The notes beneath the pieces were generated by a model. That model searched no databases, was not told where the DNA came from, and worked only from the letters and a program-made list of their open reading frames with translations. Source: Bacteroidota bacterium (GTDB lineage Bacteria > Bacteroidota > Bacteroidia > UKL13-3). Taken from it: DNA of 43,434 nt. Below, one piece after another: positions 23,401 to 30,670 of this stretch. Each line of letters begins with the position of its first letter. Position 1 is the stretch's first letter. The DNA is taken from contig CANGGG010000018.1 in the NCBI GenBank assembly GCA_947453415.1, positions 1-43,434 on the forward strand. The letters run 5' to 3'. A program made the translations under genes and the position numbers.

Positions 23401-26179
23401 ATGAAGTAGTTGGTAAAGTATTTCTAACAATATTTGAATCAATTACTGTTGCTTCAATACCTTGAACATAAATACCAGCTTGATTGGCTGCACCACCAAT
23501 AAATGTAGTTGGTAAACTGCCATTTGGAGCTGTAGAACCACCAATAATATTACCAACCATTTTTAAATTAGCAATTCTAAATGATGGAACACCTGAGGCT
23601 GTGCCTTTAAAATCTGGCGCAGTTCCTGCAAGATTTGCCGCTGAACCTAAAACAACAATACCACTTCTTACACCTTGAATTAAATTATTATTGAAGTTAA
23701 TATTTTTATTATCAATAGTTCTCAAAGTATCGTTTCCAGCAGGAATAGCATTAGTTATAGGGAAACCATAATAAATACCTGCATATGTGTTAATAGCTGT
23801 TGTTGAAGTATTACCTAAAATGTTTACATTTTTGATGGTAATATTTTGACAAGGAACATCTGTAGGAACTATACCAATAACACGTGCATTATTTGTTACT
23901 GATTGGCCTCTAAACATAAATGTTAAGTTTCTAACATTAGGTCCAGTACTAGTTAAACCATCAACTATTACATTTTTTGCACCCATAAATCTTAAAATAG
24001 AGGTGTTCGCCATGTTTTGAGTATTTGGAGCCCAGATGGTATCTACAACACCAACATTTGGTCTTATTACTACATTTAATGAAGGATCAGAACCTGGATA
24101 ATCAATGATTGCTGGAATCCAACCAGTTTCTCTAGCATAACCTGAAGAAATACGAAGTGTTACATTGTTTTGATTTCCAACAATTCCATAAGAATTTAAA
24201 TGGGTAATTGCTTCAGCTAAATCTTTAAAACTTCCTGTGTTAGGTGTAGAAGCTACTGGAGGACTAGAAAAACCATCAATATTATATGTTATACCACCAC
24301 GTAAAGCAGTAGGAATATCAATTGAATCTCCTAACCATTGATGACAACCAATTGAAGTAAATCTACCTAAACCTGTTCTCGGATTTCCAAAAATATCATC
24401 ACTTACTTTATTAACTAATGCGTTATAAACAGCAATGCTGAATTGATTTAAAGTGGTTAATGCATAACCTCTATTGAAAGTTCTATGAGAAAAACCACTT
24501 GCTACTGACCATAAGGTATCACTAGTAGTTGGTGGATTAACAGCAAAACTGTTGGTATCTGAAGGACAATAAGTAACATAGCTTTTTACAGTTGAAACAT
24601 TTGTTAAAACGTTATTTCTATTTAAACCAGCTACAAAAGTATATCCACCACCAAATGTGTTAGCAAAATAATTATTAAAATTTGAGAAAGCAAAAGGATT
24701 AACATTACTTGCTGCAACTATGATAGCATAGTTTTGATAACCTGCTAAATTACCAAATGTAGTAAAACCATCACCTTTTGTTCTGCTTAATTTGTTTACA
24801 AATGAATTATTCATCATGGTTATACCACCTAAGGTAGTACTACTTGTTACCAAACAAGCTGAAATTGAATTTGAAGCTATTGTATCACCAGTTAAATTAA
24901 CTGAATTAAATAAAACTTCTAAACCAACATTTGAAGTTGCCACGTCTATTAATATACCAGCAGTGTATGTTCCCATACTTCCAAATGCATTCGCACCATT
25001 TAAAGTTGCTATTTTAGCAATTGAATTATTTGCAATTAATATATTTCTGGGTGCAGTGGGAACTCCTAAACTTAATCTAATTCCAGACACACCTTGACTC
25101 ACAGCATTTGAAAAAATACCATAAATTTGATTTTTTACAACTCTAATATTTGAATCCAATGCAATAGCGCCTGTTCCATCTAATCTTATTCCGGAAAAAT
25201 TACCATTAACCGAAGCAACACTTAGTGGTAAAGCGTTTCTAATAATATTACCAGAAACTGTAGAGTTAGAAACTGTATTTAAATAAATACCTGAAAGATT
25301 TGAAGTTGTTCCTCCAATACAAGCTGAATTAGCAGCATTAATTGGGTTGCTATAATTACCTATTATATTGTTAATAATATTAACTCCTGTATCTTGAGAA
25401 GGAAATAATGTAGTACTTGAAGCAAATCCTCTATGTGAAATACCATTTTGAACAGCCATAATTAAATTATTTACATAACTAATATTATAGTTTGTTCCTA
25501 CTAAAGCTGGTGCAGTGTTTGAAGCTGTTCCGCCAAAATAAACACCTGCATATGTATTTATAGTAGTTCCAACAGAATTACCAACGATAATACAATTTTT
25601 AACACCAACATTTCTTAATCTATTTGCAGCGGCAGGAATAAAGTCAATAACTTTAGCAGTTGTAGCATTTGAAGTTGCCATGTTAAACGTTATATTTCTT
25701 TGTCCTGATGTTCCACTTCCATCTATTGTAAAATCTGTACTTCCAAAAACTCTAAATAAACTTCCATTTGCAGCTATTGTAGCTGTTGATGAAATCACAA
25801 AGTTTAAACCAGCAGCTGGTTTTAAAACAATTGGTCTTGTTGAACTCATGTTTGGGTAACCAGCACCTGTTCCTTGACCAACTTGAATAGGCGAAGGTTC
25901 AACTCCAGAATAACCAGATGATAATAATATAGTAACAGTACCTGGTGCTAATGTAACATCAATACCATTAGTATTTAAATAAGTAATGGCACCAGCATTT
26001 CCAGTACCCATCAGGTTCACAAATGTATCTACAGGAGCAACTAAATCTGCTTGTCCGTTAACAACATAAGTTTTACCACCTGCAAAACCTTGGGCAAAAG
26101 CACTACTAGCTGTTAACCCAATAAATACAACTAAGAATAAACTTAGTTTAGCGTAAAAATTAGTAAATTTTGATTTCAT
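17420..26179 (-). CDS. Giant type IX-secreted surface protein: three beta-helix modules, jelly roll-like region, PKD-like domains, sorting domain
   Basis: 2919 residues. Sec signal peptide (1-29, ending SSAFAQ). Three homologous modules of about 580 residues (about 30-620, 627-1210 and 1215-1775) each begin with Y-x-(I/V)-(D/N)-G, then SF(K)xL or similar, a LNxxG(I/V) segment and LSSGY/ISSGY, followed by Asn- and Gly-rich right-handed parallel beta-helix turns rich in NN-(I/F)-I and G-(I/V)-Y. Residues about 1903-2065 (NFEDGLKGW to ILIDSIQII) look like a MAM-type jelly roll. Five or more PKD-like domains follow (about 2308-2800; WLWTFGDNTTS, YIWDLGDNSGE, YLWNYGDADST). The type IX C-terminal domain starts near 2835 (SAYPNPFANNT, LGRVIST, GTYIVKV). 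Likely a cell-surface or shed adhesin; ligand unknown. Own promoter and terminator, so monocistronic. Confidence 0.9.
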   Translation of the reverse strand: MKSKFTNFYAKLSLFLVVFIGLTASSAFAQGFAGGKTYVVNGQADLVAPVDTFVNLMGTGNAGAITYLNTNGIDVTLAPGTVTILLSSGYSGVEPSPIQVGQGTGAGYPNMSSTRPIVLKPAAGLNFVISSTATIAANGSLFRVFGSTDFTIDGSGTSGQRNITFNMATSNATTAKVIDFIPAAANRLRNVGVKNCIIVGNSVGTTINTYAGVYFGGTASNTAPALVGTNYNISYVNNLIMAVQNGISHRGFASSTTLFPSQDTGVNIINNIIGNYSNPINAANSACIGGTTSNLSGIYLNTVSNSTVSGNIIRNALPLSVASVNGNFSGIRLDGTGAIALDSNIRVVKNQIYGIFSNAVSQGVSGIRLSLGVPTAPRNILIANNSIAKIATLNGANAFGSMGTYTAGILIDVATSNVGLEVLFNSVNLTGDTIASNSISACLVTSSTTLGGITMMNNSFVNKLSRTKGDGFTTFGNLAGYQNYAIIVAASNVNPFAFSNFNNYFANTFGGGYTFVAGLNRNNVLTNVSTVKSYVTYCPSDTNSFAVNPPTTSDTLWSVASGFSHRTFNRGYALTTLNQFSIAVYNALVNKVSDDIFGNPRTGLGRFTSIGCHQWLGDSIDIPTALRGGITYNIDGFSSPPVASTPNTGSFKDLAEAITHLNSYGIVGNQNNVTLRISSGYARETGWIPAIIDYPGSDPSLNVVIRPNVGVVDTIWAPNTQNMANTSILRFMGAKNVIVDGLTSTGPNVRNLTFMFRGQSVTNNARVIGIVPTDVPCQNITIKNVNILGNTSTTAINTYAGIYYGFPITNAIPAGNDTLRTIDNKNINFNNNLIQGVRSGIVVLGSAANLAGTAPDFKGTASGVPSFRIANLKMVGNIIGGSTAPNGSLPTTFIGGAANQAGIYVQGIEATVIDSNIVRNTLPTTSLSNGFRGIEVAEVSAKYPNFDVTVTKNFIYNLVTVSGQSAIGIRAYFTAPTGARSYFFANNFISNILAIGSGTGSPASLLNPTGILIDASTVNIYTSADLITMSNNTINMTGNNILAANSSISALFMGSSIRGGISSVNNIFGVTANRNTAGTMYSVISISPTNPFALNPVFSIPASDFNSYFVSGNNPTATNNILMATPSTTVPTRMNINTLRQFTGTTADLSSFNFPTKFLSDTLPDLNAVTAGSRYTAGASVSLVLIDIYGATRSLGPQMGAVKLNLINTPLQPNATYQINGVDNYPVLASANTGSFKTLRSAVNYLNAFGVGLAFSGSNPVRLALSSGYVGETDTFVTPITVFDYPSASSTVPVIVTVAAGRQDTIKFTTVLTAPAANSSLIRFTSSSYFGFDGSNNGTTTRDLTIVMPSIMNSSSYKIIDILGGQSSIFATSLSTSNNFVNNCNLIGNSSTTAINTFAAIYMGGITATPSNGAGLGGNNNNSFSNNFIGGCQYGIYLRGNGVRGQGDVTTSILNNVIGGNNAPGGTVATNYFGGINNAAAIFCVGQYRANIKQNKIQNNMITFSNPRGIELGTIVGSNTILDSANIIDANIIKNISSTVSGSAAYGIYINFGADAGNVTNSTRITNNMISGISATGSATLMSGVYGIAIDASPTNPYSDPNIGIYYNSINLGTANTVTAGRTACLAIADKFALNSTSLLLKSGFKMSNNLFSNKLGGTSILNGVRASAVQVSSLLSAFSLSENNNYLCNATNATNNQLTTNAIGTENLFNGWDNINKFTGGDLYSTNFTVPFTSDLDLFIPALTNSVIYGAGTPVIGVTTDVISNTRNSLSPSMGAHEYTGGNNIDSVLPRVIPANTVVCLNATFPSISFIVVDKNYTGDVLTYRVNGGSQINLPSSSTSSSTNSNGFLVRTYSFPASAFASGGIIEYKITASDIAGNNGLYPNPVVKAWDTLSTGIATYPYTMNFEDGLKGWSTQSLTLAANWNTAAFGSSINPSQPVENGIKCAVFPAATLAAGASARLISPCFNLSVLQRPILRFRFSQSNNNVTRRDSVNVTVLINGFQGPVIKVAVRPNSLSAYPDWFTYEACLTEYRTPGNNYSFQFDAFSAGLGNNILIDSIQIIDDNQSQVPTGVVSTICNLNQPVTITVPNTDYRYVYRAIELDASGNGVGTLDSATGNMGNLTLRFKNRQVDTLNYVISAINYGSGTYQAPSSSVQPNYCSNNLPGSFTTVINRFTRPIVAAGGYIIPDLTPGAFNGAANDGDLNKPDAVKYNNTLRYEILTPTSYYTNASYGTNWTLINTSVKTVYGNTPATNVTITAPTTSTNAKVSFTPTIAEGDSLFVLKTTIRFLPTNCDTTVYRYIKVNNPVAYGFVTGPRADTACTGTGLNFIVNQGPQAGVTWLWTFGDNTTSTFANPNKIWNTAGSYRVTLRATSALGLSDTVSRLITVLQAPNAAYTVSSTAIVCQNDSTYFTVTNQAAGLNYLWTFPGNIYRTTPVTTFGFNKADTNYNVALRVTSSSNGCFAINNKIFPSYAKPKAKFYVTSHCQGQYMPYTDSSTISNTDRLGWYWSFSTGETRQSNTFQIKFANSGNVTVRLRLVSAAGCEDSTSRLVTVYETPRPDFLFTSACTNDSTTFNNQTTYGAGIQNAGYIWDLGDNSGEDLRQDPKHRYLNNNSGDPFIVKLVAYNKLFGCKDSVTKNVEVKTAPVAVAELGGTIKTGVTTDKVCQGNVVTFTSKSFASSGSGIICAWVFGNGQSSGACNSSNVYPDAGVYNWSISATSDGCIDTKSGTITVVAKPIITFTKQSFPIPGKFTVNNRKVLTPSDLSSDMNQYLWNYGDADSTTTMQRVADFTYNKSGIFTVRMQVTTAEGCVVNYQDTVKVDVGVSAGEELASKFNLSAYPNPFANNTVIGLSLTKTEDITITITDILGRVISTTTHNNVASGKHEFELASNNFTAAGTYIVKVQIGDDMIVKSLVKQ

Positions 26180-26220
26180 ATATTCTTTTTTTTGTTTAGT
26201 TTTTTAAATATTTGAGTTAG

Positions 26221-26251
26221 CTAAAATAGATACTTAGTTTAAAAAAGCAAA
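26221..26251 (-). promoter_or_regulatory. Promoter of the giant surface-protein gene
   Basis: Minus strand: TTTG (26251-26248), exactly 19 nt, then TATTTTAG (26228-26221), one base off TAnnTTTG. The leader is about 40 nt. The TTTG box lies in a small palindrome GCAAATGTTTGC. Confidence 0.55.
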
Positions 26252-26277
26252 CATTTGCACAATAAATTAACATTTTT

Positions 26278-27798
26278 TTATTTTTTATATTGATAATAAA
26301 CCTTTTGTGGTTTTTCTTTTTCTCTCCAAACAAACCCTCTTAGTCTTAATTCTTCGGGTTTAAGTTCATCAAGCGGATAAAATAATCCTTCAGGATTTGT
26401 GATAAAAACACCTTTACTTATTTTTTTATTTAAAAAATAAAATTCCATTTCACTGCAATCAACTTTGTTAATTCCTATGTAATTTACACTGTCTTCTTTG
26501 GCATAATATATACTTTGACCATTGCCATAAACACGCAAATATTTGATAGTGGAACTGTCTAAATAACCCTTCATGTTTTTACCTTTTACTTGATTATAAT
26601 GAGGTCCTTTTTCGTTCGAAATTAAGAACGAATTACTACGTAAATCAAAGGAATCAAGCTTATTGTTGTTAATGTAAAAATGTATTGTATCAGCAGTAAT
26701 TTGATTCACGCCATTCCAAATAATAGGTGACGAAAACATAGATAAAGTAGAATCAGATTTTTTGTAAATTAAACTATCGCATACACCTTGAATATCCGAC
26801 ATGAAAATTTTTACTTTATGGTATGCTTTAATGGCCTCTTTTTGTTTTAATTTTTTATCGGCTTGTAACAAAAAAATACTGTCAGCATATAAAAACAAAC
26901 TGTCGTTTTGGTCCATGATCATTAATGCATAAGGATTTTGTGTAACAAAAGTTTTTTTAGTTTTACCATTGGTAATTCCATAATTTCCATACAATTTTAT
27001 TTTTTGAATAGAATCATACAATTCAATATTATTAAATGCTTTTCCAATATTATTTTTTCTGTCATAAAATAAACTATCCGCTTTTAGTATTTTATTTTCA
27101 GTATAAAGTACCGCATTTTTACTAAACTGACTCACTTCTTTTTTAGTATCGTACCAACCATTTTCACAAGTTATTTTATCTTTTTTTCCTTCAATAGCAG
27201 TTGAACCATAAAAATAAGAAGTTTTGGAAATGGTATTATACATAAGCGTATCACTTTTCATGGTATATTCAGGATTAATTAATACCACATTTTTTTTGAA
27301 GAAAAAGTTTCGAGTTCTACTGTAATAATATCCAAACTGACTTTTCAAATTATTTTTATCACTTATAATCGTTGCGTTATTTAAATAAAAACCAACATTG
27401 TTTTCCATATCAAAATTAAGTTGATTGGTGGTTAAAGTCATTGATTTATCATACATTTTCACATTTCCTTCCATGTATGCTTGCTTTGAATTTCCTTCAT
27501 ATTTCAGGTAATCTCCTTCCATACGAATGCTATCGTTATGATTAATTCTAACATTGCTATACGCTTTTACCGTATTTGAATCATCATATAAAATGGCAGA
27601 ATCGCAATACATCAATGTGTTTTCTTGTTTTAATTTTACATTCCCAATTAATTTTTTGGAATTGCCAAACTGTGTAACTTGGCCTTCAAACAAATCGGCA
27701 CCTAAAATCTCTACTCTACTTTTTTGTTGAGCATTTACTACTTGAACTAATGTTATAAAAACAATAAGGTATTTAAATCTTTTGGCAAAATATTGCAT
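26278..27798 (-). CDS. OstA-like/LptA-family periplasmic protein
   Basis: 506 residues with a signal peptide (VVNAQQ). The body is a long series of short beta-strands of the OstA/LptA type: LFEGQVTQFGNSKKLIGNVKL near the N-terminus, then repeated patterns of the kind LMYCDSAILYD and TMKSDTLMYN (MYxDS or similar, about every 20-25 residues). LptA/OstA proteins carry lipopolysaccharide across the periplasm; this Bacteroidota version is longer and may combine LptA-like repeats. Divergent from tilS across 104 nt. The -7 box lies 4 nt before the ATG, so the mRNA may have no leader. Confidence 0.8.
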   Translation of the reverse strand: MQYFAKRFKYLIVFITLVQVVNAQQKSRVEILGADLFEGQVTQFGNSKKLIGNVKLKQENTLMYCDSAILYDDSNTVKAYSNVRINHNDSIRMEGDYLKYEGNSKQAYMEGNVKMYDKSMTLTTNQLNFDMENNVGFYLNNATIISDKNNLKSQFGYYYSRTRNFFFKKNVVLINPEYTMKSDTLMYNTISKTSYFYGSTAIEGKKDKITCENGWYDTKKEVSQFSKNAVLYTENKILKADSLFYDRKNNIGKAFNNIELYDSIQKIKLYGNYGITNGKTKKTFVTQNPYALMIMDQNDSLFLYADSIFLLQADKKLKQKEAIKAYHKVKIFMSDIQGVCDSLIYKKSDSTLSMFSSPIIWNGVNQITADTIHFYINNNKLDSFDLRSNSFLISNEKGPHYNQVKGKNMKGYLDSSTIKYLRVYGNGQSIYYAKEDSVNYIGINKVDCSEMEFYFLNKKISKGVFITNPEGLFYPLDELKPEELRLRGFVWREKEKPQKVYYQYKK

Positions 27799-27802
27799 GG
27801 GT

Positions 27803-27810
27803 CAAAACTA
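27803..27810 (-). promoter_or_regulatory. -7 element TAGTTTTG of the OstA-like gene
   Basis: Perfect TAnnTTTG on the minus strand; only ACCC separates it from the ATG at 27798. In Bacteroidota promoters transcription starts about 4 nt after this box, that is at or next to the start codon. Confidence 0.5.
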
Positions 27811-27891
27811 TTAAATTTTTAATTACAGCATACATATAATGTTATTTAATGCAAAATTATTTGTAAAATTACACCATAAATTATTCCAAGT

Positions 27892-27899
27892 TATTTTTG
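27892..27899 (+). promoter_or_regulatory. -7 element TATTTTTG of tilS
   Basis: Perfect TAnnTTTG with only TCA between it and the tilS ATG at 27903, again pointing to leaderless transcription. It also rules out the upstream in-frame TTG (27897), which lies inside the box. Confidence 0.5.
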
Positions 27900-27902
27900 T
27901 CA

Positions 27903-29222
27903 ATGCTAATTTCGTTTAAAAAATTTATAGAAAGCAACCAATTATTTCAAAATTCCGATAAAATTTTGTTGACTATCAGTGGTGGAATAGATTCAATGGT
28001 AATGCTTGATTTATTTATAAAATCAAACACTAAAATTGCTGTGGCACATTGTAATTTTGGGTTGCGGAGCAATGAAAGTGATGGAGATGAAAGGCTAGTT
28101 TTTGACACCTGTAAAAAAAATAATATTGAATTTTTTACTATAAAATTTAATACAAAATCATTTGCTGAAGAAAATAAAATTTCAATTCAAATGGCTGCTC
28201 GCCAATTAAGGTATGACTGGTTTAATAAAATTGCTTTGGAAAATAATTGCCAATTTATTGCCACCGCACACCACCAAAACGATGTAGCTGAAACCATGCT
28301 CATTAATATAACACGAGGAACTGGAATGAGTGGTTTGCACGGAATTTTACCCAAAAAAAATAACATTATAAGGCCATTATTATTTAGCAATAAAGCTGAA
28401 ATTACTCATTATGCCAATGAACATAATATTGATTTTAGGGAAGACAGTAGCAATAAAAAAGACGATTATTGGCGCAATAAAATAAGGCATTTAGTGATTC
28501 CAAAACTAGAAGAACTAAACACCAACGCAGTAAATAATTTTTATTTACTTAGCAAAAAAATTAGTACTGATGAAATATTGCTCAATGAAAGAATCAATGA
28601 ACTGAAAAGCCAGTTTGTAAAAACTAGCAATAACTTAGTTTATATAAACTTAGAAATTATGCAGCATGCTGCTGTAACTAGCTTACTTTTCAGTATTTTG
28701 AGCGAATACAACATGAACGAAACAGCCGTTTTGCAAATAATAGAAAACCATCAAAATAATAGTGGAATTATATTTGAAAGTGAAACCCACGAAGCATTAA
28801 TAGACAGAGAATTTATTATTATTCGTGAACGAAAAACAGATGAATTTCATCAAACATTTTTGATTGGTAAAACCATTCAAAAAATGAAAACACCTATAGG
28901 TGAAATTAGCTTTGAAATAATGAATGAAAAACCAAGTATTTTTTCAAAAGATTTTTTATACTTAAACATAGAAAAAACTGGCAATGAATTTATTATTCAA
29001 ACTTGGCAGCATGGCATGCGTTTTAAACCACTTGGAATGAATGGAAATAAGCTTGTTAGCGATTATTTAATAGATAAAAAAATTAATGTTTTTGAGAAGC
29101 AAAAATGTATGGTTTTAGTAAGTAAAAGAACCAATGAAATTGTAGCATTAATTCCCTATCAAATTAGTAACGATTATAAGCTAGGAAAAGATTCGAAAAG
29201 TGTTTTGAAAATTAGCTTTTAG
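27903..29222 (+). CDS. tilS: tRNA(Ile)-lysidine synthetase
   Basis: 439 residues from the ATG at 27903. Attaches lysine to C34 of the tRNA-Ile that reads AUA, using ATP. The PP-loop signature is ISGGIDSMVML near residues 26-36, followed by VAHCNFGLR, the AARQLRYDW helix and ATAHHQNDVAET; the C-terminal half (ETGNEFIIQTWQHGMRFKPLGMNG..KLVSDYLIDKKI, broken here for length) matches the TilS C-domain. The protein is complete. A TTG six bases upstream is possible but lies in the -7 box. The neighbour on the other side is the OstA-like gene, a pairing commonly seen in this phylum. Confidence 0.92.
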   Translation: MLISFKKFIESNQLFQNSDKILLTISGGIDSMVMLDLFIKSNTKIAVAHCNFGLRSNESDGDERLVFDTCKKNNIEFFTIKFNTKSFAEENKISIQMAARQLRYDWFNKIALENNCQFIATAHHQNDVAETMLINITRGTGMSGLHGILPKKNNIIRPLLFSNKAEITHYANEHNIDFREDSSNKKDDYWRNKIRHLVIPKLEELNTNAVNNFYLLSKKISTDEILLNERINELKSQFVKTSNNLVYINLEIMQHAAVTSLLFSILSEYNMNETAVLQIIENHQNNSGIIFESETHEALIDREFIIIRERKTDEFHQTFLIGKTIQKMKTPIGEISFEIMNEKPSIFSKDFLYLNIEKTGNEFIIQTWQHGMRFKPLGMNGNKLVSDYLIDKKINVFEKQKCMVLVSKRTNEIVALIPYQISNDYKLGKDSKSVLKISF

Positions 29223-29259
29223 TTCTCTCCAAGAACAGAAGAAATGTAATTTTAATTCC

Positions 29260-29535
29260 TTATAGTCTTCCGTTATGTGCTAACATACCCTCTTTGGTAG
29301 CCAAATAACTATAAGCATTCATGTCGTCAGAATCATAAATAAAGCTTTTCAAATAATCTTGTTTTTCTTCGTCAAAACGCATGGCAACCACATATTTTTT
29401 AGCAATCAAATGCTTTAAGCAATCTGCTACTATTTTGCGTGGAGCAGCGACTTCCTCTAATATTTTTTCAAAAGGTTCTACAAAGTATAAAACATCTAAA
29501 ATGTCGTAATCTATTTGGCTTAATTCGTAATTCAT
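29260..29535 (-). CDS. Small protein, possibly winged-helix-like, downstream of a glycosyltransferase
   Basis: 91 residues from ATG at 29535 (MNYELSQIDYDIL). A longer frame reaches 29595 but overlaps the glycosyltransferase gene, which stops at 29540-29542, and has no conserved look. The order LSQIDYDILDVLYFV, then FEKILEEVAAPRKIVADCLKHLIAKKYVVAMRF could form a three-helix plus wing fold like MarR or FaeA proteins. It ends YLATKEGMLAHNGRL. With a gap of only 4 nt it is in the same operon as the glycosyltransferase, so a role linked to envelope glycan synthesis is possible. The family is not securely recognised. Confidence 0.65.
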   Translation of the reverse strand: MNYELSQIDYDILDVLYFVEPFEKILEEVAAPRKIVADCLKHLIAKKYVVAMRFDEEKQDYLKSFIYDSDDMNAYSYLATKEGMLAHNGRL

Positions 29536-29539
29536 ATTA

Positions 29540-30670
29540 TTAGTGATGGGTTCTTTCCTTCCATTTATAAGTTGCAAAATTAGCCCAAATACCAATAATT
29601 ATTACATAAATAATATGAAATATTTCGGCAATAGGAAGCAATAAAATAAACGTTTTTTTATTATAAAATTTAAGCATGGTAAATAAAAACAAACCTTCTA
29701 TAAACATTTTAAAAAGCAATTGATTGAATGCCAATTGCAAGTCTATAAATACGTTTAAAACCATGCTCACATTATAAAAATAAGCCATCACCAATATTAA
29801 AGTAATGTATCTGTTTTCATATTTAGTACTTTTACTTACCCAACGTTTTCGCTGTTCAGTTAACTGTGCTAAAGTTCCGTTTGCACCAGTTTCCACAATG
29901 GCATTTTTATCAAATAAAAACTTTACTTGGTTAGGATATTTTTTAAATATTTTATGCATTAAAAACTCGTCATCACCAGTCATAATATGTTCATTATCGG
30001 TGTAGCCATTTACTTCAAAAAACACTTGCTTTTCAAATATTAAATTTGCTGCACTGCACATGTTTGGATTTTTTAATTCCATGGCGGCAGCCCCTACTCC
30101 TACTAAACCTGCAAACTCTAATGCTTGTAGTTTTTCGAAAATGTTTTTTGCTTTAAACTCCACCGGAGCATATATTAATTTTGAAGCTGAAATATTGATA
30201 AAATCATTGATGCTTTGTAACCATAAATTTCCTCTTACACAATCGGCATCAGTTAAAACAATATAATCAAAAATGGCATCATTAATTCCTTTGGTAATGG
30301 CTTGTTTTTTATTGTAAATATTATCAAAATTTGCCAAGTCAATAATTGAAATTTTGAATGATGAATGATGAATTTTGAATTGATTTACAACCTCCAAAGT
30401 TTTGTCGGTTGAATGGTCATTAATTACTATAATTTCAAACTTGGTTATATCAAATTTTTGATTAGTTATTGAAGCCAAACATTTACCTATAAAATGTTCT
30501 TCATTGCGAGCAGCAATAACAATGGAAAAAGTATTTAAATTACTTGATTTAGCTAATGTTTCCGACTTTTTTGTTCGGTAAATAATTGCTAATAATCCAA
30601 CATAGAAAAAGGCAATTAAAATAAAATAACCAGCGGTTAAAGCGTATGAAAAATAAGTCCAAAAAATCAT
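29540..30670 (-). CDS. Membrane-associated family 2 glycosyltransferase
   Basis: 376 residues. An N-terminal hydrophobic helix (about 8-30) precedes a GT-A domain: SIVIAARNEEHFIGKCL, then FEIIVINDHSTDKT, the metal-binding VLTDADC, GDDEFLMHKIF and the QRKRWVSK motif typical of processive or membrane GT2 enzymes. Three to four C-terminal membrane helices follow (about 290-365). It transfers a sugar from a nucleotide donor onto a lipid or polymer acceptor at the inner membrane. The ATG overlaps the stop of the upstream AglD-like gene by 4 nt (ATGA). An insertion HHSSF between two FKI motifs, at about residues 103-112, comes from a microrepeat. Confidence 0.88.
   Translation of the reverse strand: MIFWTYFSYALTAGYFILIAFFYVGLLAIIYRTKKSETLAKSSNLNTFSIVIAARNEEHFIGKCLASITNQKFDITKFEIIVINDHSTDKTLEVVNQFKIHHSSFKISIIDLANFDNIYNKKQAITKGINDAIFDYIVLTDADCVRGNLWLQSINDFINISASKLIYAPVEFKAKNIFEKLQALEFAGLVGVGAAAMELKNPNMCSAANLIFEKQVFFEVNGYTDNEHIMTGDDEFLMHKIFKKYPNQVKFLFDKNAIVETGANGTLAQLTEQRKRWVSKSTKYENRYITLILVMAYFYNVSMVLNVFIDLQLAFNQLLFKMFIEGLFLFTMLKFYNKKTFILLLPIAEIFHIIYVIIIGIWANFATYKWKERTHH
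30349..30382. repeat. Palindromic microrepeat inside the glycosyltransferase gene
   Basis: AATTTTGAATGATGAATGATGAATTTTGAATT (broken as AATTTTGAATGATG and AATGATGAATTTTGAATT) is a near-palindromic stretch of TGAATGA units coding for FKIHHSSFKI. It is inserted in a surface loop between the nucleotide-binding strands of the glycosyltransferase, and it is low in complexity compared with its surroundings. Confidence 0.55.
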
